Positions 1 to 4,459 of a DNA stretch of 7,614 nt are shown piece by piece. The stretch is from positions 1 through 7,614 of the forward strand of contig JAFABT010000318.1 in the NCBI GenBank assembly GCA_023425905.1, written 5' to 3'. Position numbers and translations under genes: made by a program. How positions within the stretch are numbered: the stretch's first letter is position 1; each line of letters starts with the position of its first letter. Under the pieces are notes generated by a model. The model saw nothing but the letters and a program-made list of their open reading frames with translations, was not told the DNA's origin and did not search any database. Source of the DNA: Actinomycetes bacterium. GTDB taxonomy: Bacteria; Actinomycetota; Actinomycetes; Actinomycetales; Cellulomonadaceae.

Positions 1-828
1 GGCCGCTGCACGCAGGAGTTCGCCGGGGGATGGGTGGTCGACGGGCCCGACGGCGTCGCCTTCCCGGTCGAGCCGTCGCCGTACGAGGAGTGGCAGCGCC
101 TCCGCGGCGCCGAGGGGTTCCTCGGCCTCCCCGTCGGCGCGGCCCGGTGCACGGACGGGGACGAGAGCCGGTCGTGCGAGCAGCGCTTCCAGGGCGCGAC
201 GCTCGGCTGGCGCGACGACGCGTCGGGCGCCGGCCCGGGGCGGGCCACGGTCCTCGACGTCGACGACCCGATGAGCCTCGTCGTCGTCGTCAACAAGCAA
301 CGGCCGATGCAGCCGTCGACCTTCGAGCCGCCCGAGCTCACCGGGGTCGGCGGCGCGTTCCAGCTGCGGCCCGAGGCGGCTGCGGCCTTCGGCGACCTCC
401 GGGACGCCGCCGAGAAGGCGGGTGTTCCGGTCCGCGCGAGCTCGGGCTACCGCTCCTACGGCGAGCAGCGCATCACGTACGACAAGTGGGTCTCGCAGCT
501 CGGGCGCGCACGCGCGGACGAGCTCTCGGCACGCGCGGGTCACTCGGAGCACCAGACGGGGCTCGCGGTGGACCTCCACGCGGTCGGCACGTCGTGCCAG
601 CGCTACCAGTGCTTCGGCGACACCGAGGCGGGCGAGTGGGTCGCGAAGCACGCGCACGAGTTCGGCTTCCTCATCCGGTTCCGTGCCGGCGCGGAGGACG
701 TCACGGGCTACGACGCCGAGCCGTGGCACCTGCGGTACGTCGGCAAGGCGCTCGCCCGGGACATGCGCGCGCTCGGGGCGCGCACGCTCGAGGAGCACCT
801 CGGGCTGCCGGCCGCCCCGACGTACTGA
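1..828 (+). CDS. LGFP-like / VanY-type D-alanyl-D-alanine carboxypeptidase (M15B), 5' partial
   Basis: The frame is open from base 1, so the start, and any signal peptide, lies upstream of the window; 275 residues are visible. Residues about 9-70 resemble LGFP-type cell-wall-associated repeats (GG-V-GP-GV, W, then GFLGLPVG, then a Cys-flanked stretch and QRFQGATLGW). Residues about 115-262 form a VanY domain: SSGYRS (147-152), SEHQTGLAVD (182-191) supplying the presumed zinc ligands His184 and Asp191, and EPWH (240-243) supplying the catalytic Glu240 and third ligand His243. The GTSCQRYQCFGD insert with two Cys is seen in many VanY proteins. Family knowledge says such enzymes trim terminal D-Ala, or cut related bonds, in peptidoglycan outside the membrane. 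The catalytic set is complete, so an active metallopeptidase is likely; exact bond specificity is not readable. It ends 65 bases before nadC and seems unrelated to it functionally. The GTG at 34 is internal, since the LGFP-like match continues upstream of it. Confidence 0.88.
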   Translation, partial: GRCTQEFAGGWVVDGPDGVAFPVEPSPYEEWQRLRGAEGFLGLPVGAARCTDGDESRSCEQRFQGATLGWRDDASGAGPGRATVLDVDDPMSLVVVVNKQRPMQPSTFEPPELTGVGGAFQLRPEAAAAFGDLRDAAEKAGVPVRASSGYRSYGEQRITYDKWVSQLGRARADELSARAGHSEHQTGLAVDLHAVGTSCQRYQCFGDTEAGEWVAKHAHEFGFLIRFRAGAEDVTGYDAEPWHLRYVGKALARDMRALGARTLEEHLGLPAAPTY

Positions 829-880
829 GGCTCGGCGTCCCCTCGGGCCCTGTCACCGCCCGCGCGGGTGCCGGGAGGAC

Positions 881-886
881 TAGCGT
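881..886 (+). promoter_or_regulatory. Putative -10 element (TAGCGT) of nadC, leaderless start
   Basis: TAGCGT fits the actinobacterial TANNNT -10 pattern. It is followed by 7 bases and then the nadC GTG at 894, so transcription would begin at or within a base of the start codon. No clear TTGAC-like -35 lies 16-19 bases upstream. The GGGAGG at 873-878 is 15 bases from the GTG, too far for a good Shine-Dalgarno site, which favours the leaderless reading. Confidence 0.55.
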
Positions 887-893
887 TGGTCTT

Positions 894-1916
894 GTGAGCA
901 CACCCACTCCGCTGACCCTGCCCGACGCCGACGACGCCCCGGACGTGCCCACCGGCACCGCGGGCCGCGACGCGGCGGCCGACCACGGCCTCGACCCCGC
1001 GTGGGTCCGGCGCCTCGTCGCCGTCGCCCTCGACGAGGACCTTGGCCCGGCGCCCGGCCGTGACGTCACGAGCCAGGCGACGATCGACCCGGATGCGCGC
1101 GGCGTCGCGCACCTCATGGCCCGCCAGCCCGGGGTCGTCGCAGGCCTCGTCACGGTTGCCGAGGTGCTCGACCAGGTGGCGGAGCGCCTCGGGTCGGCCC
1201 CGGTCGACGTCGAGCTGCGCGCGGCCGACGGAGAGGAGGTCACGCGCGGCCAGGTTCTCGCGGTGCTCCGGGGCCCGGTGCTCGTCCTGCTCGTCGCCGA
1301 GCGCACCATGCTCAACATCGCCTCCCGTGCGTCGGGCGTCGCGACCCACACCCACGCGTGGACGCGCGTGCTCGCTGAGACCGTCGGCCCGGACGGGCGG
1401 CGCGCCCAGGTGCTCGACACCCGCAAGACCACGCCCGGGCTCCGTGAGCTCGAGAAGTACGCGGTGCGCTGCGGGGGCGGCACGAACAAGCGCATGGGCC
1501 TCTTCGACGTCGCGATGGTCAAGGACAACCACGTCGTCGCCGCGGGGTCCGTGACGGCGGCCGTCCACAAGGTGCAGGAGGCCTTCCCCGGCGTCGACAT
1601 CCAGGTCGAGGCGGACACCCGGGCGCAGGCGCTCGAGGCGCTCGATGCCGGGGCGCGGTTCCTGCTGCTCGACAACATGTCGACCGCGCAGCTGAGCGAG
1701 GTCGTCGTCGCGGTGCGCGCGTGGGAGCAGGCGGCGGCGAGGGGCCTCGGGCCCGACGAGCCGGCGCCGCACGTCGAGCTCGAGGCGACGGGCAACCTCA
1801 CGCTCGACCGGGCGCGCGAAGTCGCTGCGACCGGGGTCGACCACCTCTCCGTCGGAGCGCTCACCCACTCCTCGCCCATCCTTGACCTCGCGCTCGACCT
1901 CGTCGAGCGGGGCTGA
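894..1916 (+). CDS. nadC: Nicotinate-nucleotide pyrophosphorylase (quinolinate phosphoribosyltransferase)
   Basis: A 340-residue cytosolic enzyme of de novo NAD synthesis; it joins quinolinate and PRPP to give nicotinate mononucleotide, CO2 and pyrophosphate. Family motifs are all present: DPAWVRRLVAVALDEDLG near residue 40 starts the conserved fold, DTRKTTPG is at 175-182, KYAVRCGGGTNKRMG at 188-202, then FDVAMVKDNH to 213, VEAD with Glu239/Asp241, LLLDNM at 257-262, and a C-terminal LEATGN and SVGALTHS. The first 35 or so residues are Pro/Asp/Thr-rich and precede the conserved fold, making the protein somewhat longer than the usual 280-300 residues. The GTG at 894 was chosen because a TANNNT box sits 7 bases before it and because the open frame upstream overlaps the peptidase gene and encodes Arg-rich, non-homologous sequence. 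nadA and nadB are not in the window; nadC is followed by lysS after 114 bases. Confidence 0.95.
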   Translation: MSTPTPLTLPDADDAPDVPTGTAGRDAAADHGLDPAWVRRLVAVALDEDLGPAPGRDVTSQATIDPDARGVAHLMARQPGVVAGLVTVAEVLDQVAERLGSAPVDVELRAADGEEVTRGQVLAVLRGPVLVLLVAERTMLNIASRASGVATHTHAWTRVLAETVGPDGRRAQVLDTRKTTPGLRELEKYAVRCGGGTNKRMGLFDVAMVKDNHVVAAGSVTAAVHKVQEAFPGVDIQVEADTRAQALEALDAGARFLLLDNMSTAQLSEVVVAVRAWEQAAARGLGPDEPAPHVELEATGNLTLDRAREVAATGVDHLSVGALTHSSPILDLALDLVERG

Positions 1917-1960
1917 GCCGCCGCGAGTTCGGCACCGTGAGCTCGACGACGCGGGTCACG

Positions 1961-1986
1961 CGCTGCTCGGGGGCCCGGGCCCAGCG
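1961..1986 (+). other. GC-only dyad in the nadC-lysS spacer
   Basis: The spacer 1917-2030 contains a perfect 12-base palindrome GGGCCCGGGCCC (1971-1982) inside flanking complementary arms CGCTG (1961-1965) and CAGCG (1982-1986). The RNA could fold as a short GC stem, but no T tract follows. It could be a weak actinobacterial terminator for nadC or chance in very GC-rich DNA. The rest of the spacer holds only the lysS -10 element. Confidence 0.25.
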
Positions 1987-2018
1987 GGACGCGTCCTCGT
2001 GCCCACCGGTCCGGCCGA

Positions 2019-2024
2019 TACGAT
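2019..2024 (+). promoter_or_regulatory. Putative -10 element (TACGAT) of lysS, leaderless start
   Basis: TACGAT matches TANNNT and is followed by six bases (GACCGG) and then the GTG at 2031. No Shine-Dalgarno sequence precedes that GTG. The geometry predicts a transcript beginning on the lysS start codon. No convincing -35 is visible. Confidence 0.6.
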
Positions 2025-2030
2025 GACCGG

Positions 2031-3584
2031 GTGACGCAGCCGGACGCCCCCGCCCCCCAGCCCGTCGACCTCCCGGTGGACGACGTCCCGGACCAGGTCC
2101 GGGTGCGACGTGACAAGCGCGAGCGCATCCTCGCCGCGGGCGGCGAGGCGTACCCGGTGAGCGTCGCGCGCACGCACACGATCGCCGCGGTGCGCGAGGG
2201 CTGGGGTCATCTCGAGCAGGGCGAGGAGACGACGGACGTCGTCGGCGTCGCGGGGCGCGTCGTCTTCCAGCGCAACACCGGCAAGCTCTGCTTCGTGACG
2301 ATCCAGGACGGCGCCGGGGCGCGGCTGCAGGGCATGCTCTCCCTCGCGGAGGTGGGCTCGGAGCAGCTCGAGGCGTTCAAGGCGGACGTCGACCTCGGTG
2401 ACCACCTCTTCCTCCACGGGCGTGTCATCTCCTCCCGTCGCGGGGAGCTCTCGGTCATGGCGGACGCCTGGGCGCTCGCGGCCAAGGCGCTGCGCCCGCT
2501 GCCGAACCTCTACGAGCGCGAGGACGGCACGCAGGCCGCGCTGAGCGAGGAGGCGCGGGTGCGGCAGCGCTACGTCGACCTCATCGCGCGCCCCGCGGCC
2601 CGCGACATGGTCCGGCTGCGCTCCGCGGTCGTGCGGTCGCTGCGGGACAACTTCCACGCGCGCGACTTCATCGAGGTCGAGACGCCCATGCTGCAGACCA
2701 TCCACGGCGGGGCCGCGGCGAGGCCGTTCTCGACGCACATGAATGCGTTCGACCTCGAGCTGTTCCTGCGCATCGCGCCCGAGCTCTTCCTCAAGCGCGC
2801 CGTCGTCGGCGGCGTCGAGCGCGTCTTCGAGATCAACCGCAACTTCCGCAACGAGGGCGCAGACTCCTCGCACTCGCCGGAGTTCGCGATGCTCGAGGCC
2901 TACGAGGCCTACGGCGATTACGACACGATGGCCGCCCTCACGAAGAATCTCGTCCAGACGGCTGCGCAGGACGCGCTCGGGACGACGCTCGTCACCCTTC
3001 CTGACGGTGAGGAGTACGAGCTCGGCGGCGAATGGGCCGCGATCACGATGTACGACTCGTTGTCGTCGGCCCTGGGCGTCGAGATCACCCCGGAGACCTC
3101 GGTTGCCGAACTGCTCACGTTCGTCGAGAAGTTCGACCTGCAGATCAATCCTGCACGTCAGAACCACGGCAAGCTCGTTGAGGAGCTCTGGGAGTTCCAC
3201 GTCGGTGACCACCTGCACGCACCGACCTTCGTCCGCGACTTCCCGGTCGAGACGAGCCCGCTCACCCGGGACCACCGGACGCGTCCGGGCATGGTCGAGA
3301 AGTGGGACCTCTACATTCGCGGCTTCGAGCTCGCCACGGCGTACTCGGAGCTCGTCGACCCCGTGATCCAGCGGCAGCGCTTCGAGGCGCAGGCGATCCT
3401 CGCGGCGGCGGGCGACGACGAGGCGATGGTGCTCGACGAGGACTTCCTCACGGCCATGGAGTTCGCGATGCCCCCGTCGGGCGGGATGGGCATGGGCATC
3501 GACCGGCTCCTCATGGCCCTCACGGGGCAGGGCATCCGCGAGACGATCCTCTTCCCGCTCGTCAAGCCGTCGCCGCGCGCCTGA
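2031..3584 (+). CDS. lysS: Lysyl-tRNA synthetase, class II
   Basis: A 517-residue enzyme charging tRNA-Lys with lysine using ATP in the cytosol. An N-terminal helix rich in Arg/Lys (VRRDKRERI) leads into the OB-fold anticodon-binding domain (about residues 60-160, with VVGVAGRVV and FVTIQDGAGARLQG). The catalytic domain carries class II motif 1 (RDFIEVETP from residue 211), IHGGAAARPF (224-233), motif 2 (FEINRNFRNEG at 266-276, then DSSHSPEF) and motif 3 (GMGMGIDR at about 485-492), ending in ETILFPLVKP. These are lysine-type rather than Asp/Asn-type features, and the length suits an ordinary bacterial LysRS rather than the longer LysX fusion, which carries an extra membrane domain. The GTG start is set by the leaderless -10 box and by the expected N-terminal length. 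The next gene starts 49 bases on and has its own -10 box. Codons in 2881-3200 carry more A/T third positions than the rest of the gene. Confidence 0.97.
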   Translation: MTQPDAPAPQPVDLPVDDVPDQVRVRRDKRERILAAGGEAYPVSVARTHTIAAVREGWGHLEQGEETTDVVGVAGRVVFQRNTGKLCFVTIQDGAGARLQGMLSLAEVGSEQLEAFKADVDLGDHLFLHGRVISSRRGELSVMADAWALAAKALRPLPNLYEREDGTQAALSEEARVRQRYVDLIARPAARDMVRLRSAVVRSLRDNFHARDFIEVETPMLQTIHGGAAARPFSTHMNAFDLELFLRIAPELFLKRAVVGGVERVFEINRNFRNEGADSSHSPEFAMLEAYEAYGDYDTMAALTKNLVQTAAQDALGTTLVTLPDGEEYELGGEWAAITMYDSLSSALGVEITPETSVAELLTFVEKFDLQINPARQNHGKLVEELWEFHVGDHLHAPTFVRDFPVETSPLTRDHRTRPGMVEKWDLYIRGFELATAYSELVDPVIQRQRFEAQAILAAAGDDEAMVLDEDFLTAMEFAMPPSGGMGMGIDRLLMALTGQGIRETILFPLVKPSPRA

Positions 3585-3621
3585 GGAGTCTCGGGATGCG
3601 TCACGGGTGCAGGCCGGTGCG

Positions 3622-3627
3622 TAGGAT
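3622..3627 (+). promoter_or_regulatory. Putative -10 element (TAGGAT) of the small membrane protein gene
   Basis: TAGGAT is followed by six bases (CGAGCC) and then the ATG at 3634, the same spacing seen before lysS. No Shine-Dalgarno match precedes the ATG. A leaderless transcript starting on the ATG is the simplest reading, in addition to any read-through from lysS. Confidence 0.55.
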
Positions 3628-3633
3628 CGAGCC

Positions 3634-3828
3634 ATGAACGATCTGCTCCTCGCGATCGGTGCCCTCGTCCCCTCGATCGGTGTCGGCTTTCTCTTCTGGC
3701 TCGCGATGCGCTCGGTCATCAATGCTGATCGCACCGAGCGGGCAGCCCTTGCGCGTCTCGAGGCGCAGGAGGACGCGGAGCGCGCCGCGGCCGCGAGGAA
3801 TGGCGAGGCGGCGTCACCCTCGCTCTGA
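3634..3828 (+). CDS. Small single-pass membrane protein, function unknown
   Basis: A 64-residue protein. Residues about 3-28 (LLLAIGALVPSIGVGFLFW and beyond) form one hydrophobic helix with an internal Pro and Gly; residues 30-56 are charged and Ala-rich (INADRTERAALARLEAQED), likely a short amphipathic or coiled-coil helix in the cytosol. There are no Cys residues and no cleavage motif, so it is probably a membrane-anchored helix rather than a secreted peptide. I do not recognise a named family, although I recall similar short proteins annotated as hypothetical next to lysS/lsr2 in Micrococcales genomes; that is from memory. Evidence that it is real: G/C-biased third positions, a start directly behind a TANNNT -10 box, the same strand as its neighbours, and a sensible membrane topology. 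Its function cannot be inferred; being between lysS and lsr2 does not define a role. Confidence 0.78.
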   Translation: MNDLLLAIGALVPSIGVGFLFWLAMRSVINADRTERAALARLEAQEDAERAAAARNGEAASPSL

Positions 3829-3867
3829 CATGTGCGCATTGTGTGAAGCGCAGAGAATGGGCGCTCC

Positions 3868-3907
3868 GCATCAAGGCCCGGCCCATACCGAGTGATGCCT
3901 TTCTTTT
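3868..3907 (+). terminator. Possible intrinsic terminator downstream of the small membrane protein gene
   Basis: GCATCA (3868-3873) and TGATGC (3893-3898) can pair as a 6-bp stem around a 19-base loop with two extra inner G-C pairs, followed at once by CTTTCTTTT (3899-3907), one of the few T-rich tracts in the window. An alternative 6-bp stem, ATGGGC (3857-3862) with GCCCAT (3881-3886), would compete. The stem is weak, and the T tract doubles as part of the putative lsr2 -35, so the call is tentative. Confidence 0.35.
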
Positions 3908-3934
3908 GACGACTCGCATCGTCGGTGACATGCT
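3906..3934 (+). promoter_or_regulatory. Putative lsr2 promoter
   Basis: TTGACG (3906-3911) is a good -35 hexamer. A 17-base spacer leads to CATGCT (3929-3934), which keeps the -10 A2 and T6 positions but not T1. Transcription would start near 3941, giving a leader of about 90 bases before lsr2. A 7-bp-arm dyad lies across the -10. Confidence 0.4.
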
Positions 3935-3945
3935 TGCGGTCACCG
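3923..3945. repeat. Perfect 7-bp inverted repeat over the putative lsr2 -10
   Basis: CGGTGAC (3923-3929) and GTCACCG (3939-3945) are exact reverse complements separated by nine bases. The dyad covers the presumed -10 and start site, where a repressor would be expected to bind. The regulator is unknown. The sequence is GC-rich, so it is unlikely to be a site for Lsr2 itself, which prefers AT-rich DNA. Confidence 0.5.
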
Positions 3946-3960
3946 GAATCTCGTGAGGGG

Positions 3961-3985
3961 CGGGCGTCGCCATGGTCGACGCCCG
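3961..3985 (+). other. Strong hairpin in the lsr2 5' leader
   Basis: CGGGCGTCG (3961-3969) pairs perfectly with CGACGCCCG (3977-3985), a 9-bp stem closing the 7-base loop CCATGGT. It lies about 20 bases after the presumed transcription start and ends 33 bases before the lsr2 Shine-Dalgarno site. There is no T tract, so it is not a canonical terminator. Stabilising the mRNA, controlling access by ribosomes, or binding a protein are all possible; none is shown. Confidence 0.5.
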
Positions 3986-3994
3986 GAAGGAACG

Positions 3995-4030
3995 GTGCTG
4001 ATCCGGACCACACACAGCGGAGGCAATTGA
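3995..4030 (+). other. Possible 11-codon leader ORF overlapping the lsr2 start
   Basis: A GTG at 3995 preceded at close range by GGAAGGAA (3985-3992) opens a frame reading M-L-I-R-T-T-H-S-G-G-N, with its TGA (4028-4030) sharing the A of the lsr2 ATG (TGATG). That geometry permits translational coupling. It is too short to judge by composition, and the Shine-Dalgarno spacing is tight (about 3-4 bases), so chance remains likely. Confidence 0.25.
4019..4023 (+). promoter_or_regulatory. Ribosome binding site of lsr2
   Basis: GGAGG lies six bases before the ATG at 4030. It decides the start: a GTG at 3925 in the same frame would add 35 residues that do not resemble Lsr2. Confidence 0.8.
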
Positions 4031-4371
4031 TGGTCAAGAAGACGCAGGTCATCCTCATCGATGACATCGACGGCAGCCCGGCCGACGAGACGGTGACGTT
4101 CGCGCTCGACGGCGTGTCCTACGAGATCGATCTCACCTCGGCCCGTGCGACCGAGCTGCGCGAGGCCCTCGCGTCGTGGGTCGGCCACGCCCGCCGTGCT
4201 GGCGGCACGCGCACCCCGGCACGCCGCGGGGGGTCGTCGTCGGGGCGCCGCCCGAGCCGCAACCCCGAGACGCAGAAGATCCGCGAGTGGGCGCGCGAGA
4301 ACGGGTTCACCGTCTCCGAGCGCGGCCGCATCTCCGCGGACGTCGCCGCGGCCTACGAGGCCGCGCACTGA
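4030..4371 (+). CDS. lsr2: Lsr2 family nucleoid-associated protein (xenogeneic silencer)
   Basis: A 113-residue protein, almost the same length as mycobacterial Lsr2. The N-terminal oligomerisation domain (residues 1-50, VKKTQVILIDDIDG then VTFALDGVSYEIDL and a helix) is joined by a basic Gly/Arg/Ser linker (55-78) to the C-terminal DNA-binding domain: RNPETQKIREWARENGF, then the AT-hook-like RGR at 98-100, and ISADVAAAYEAA. Known Lsr2 proteins bind the minor groove of AT-rich DNA, bridge it and silence foreign or stress genes. The ATG is set by a Shine-Dalgarno site and by alignment of VKKTQV with the family's N terminus. Unlike its upstream neighbours it has a long untranslated region with a dyad and a hairpin, suggesting its own regulation. 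In Mycobacterium tuberculosis, lysS, lsr2 and clpC1 are consecutive; here lysS-lsr2 is kept but a convergent xylose locus follows lsr2. Confidence 0.95.
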   Translation: MVKKTQVILIDDIDGSPADETVTFALDGVSYEIDLTSARATELREALASWVGHARRAGGTRTPARRGGSSSGRRPSRNPETQKIREWARENGFTVSERGRISADVAAAYEAAH

Positions 4372-4393
4372 CCTCGGGCTGCTCTGGACGCAG

Positions 4394-4431
4394 CGACGCC
4401 CCCGTCACCTCTCGAGGTGGCGGGGGCGTCG
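4394..4431. terminator. Bidirectional hairpin terminator between convergent lsr2 and xylB
   Basis: Bases 4394-4410 pair with 4415-4431 as a 17-bp stem with a single G-T wobble (4405/4420) and a CTCG tetraloop. It sits 22 bases after the lsr2 stop and 28 bases after the xylB stop on the other strand. No T tract follows on either side, which is common for actinobacterial hairpin terminators. Confidence 0.8.
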
Positions 4432-4459
4432 TCGTGCGATCGGCGTCGGGGTCCGGCGC

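Noticed and set aside
30..893. Long open frame upstream of and in frame with nadC, overlapping the peptidase gene
   Set aside because: Its translation is low-complexity Arg/Gly/Pro typical of the wrong frame in GC-rich DNA, while the other frame encodes a clear VanY domain with all catalytic residues.
2023..2034. Three-codon frame ATG ACC GGG TGA overlapping the lysS GTG
   Set aside because: It begins inside the -10 element and would be upstream of the inferred transcript start.
3833..3852. TGCGC / GCGCA stem after the small membrane protein gene
   Set aside because: Only five pairs around a ten-base loop and no T tract; too weak to call.
3925..4029. N-terminal extension of Lsr2 from a GTG at 3925
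   Set aside because: The added residues do not resemble Lsr2, the stretch contains the dyad and hairpin, and GGAGG lies six bases before the ATG at 4030.
1956..4067. 703-codon open frame antisense to lysS and its neighbours
   Set aside because: It is the complementary-frame shadow of lysS; composition is Arg/Glu/Asp/Val-rich with no family motifs, and it crosses promoters and intergenic regions.
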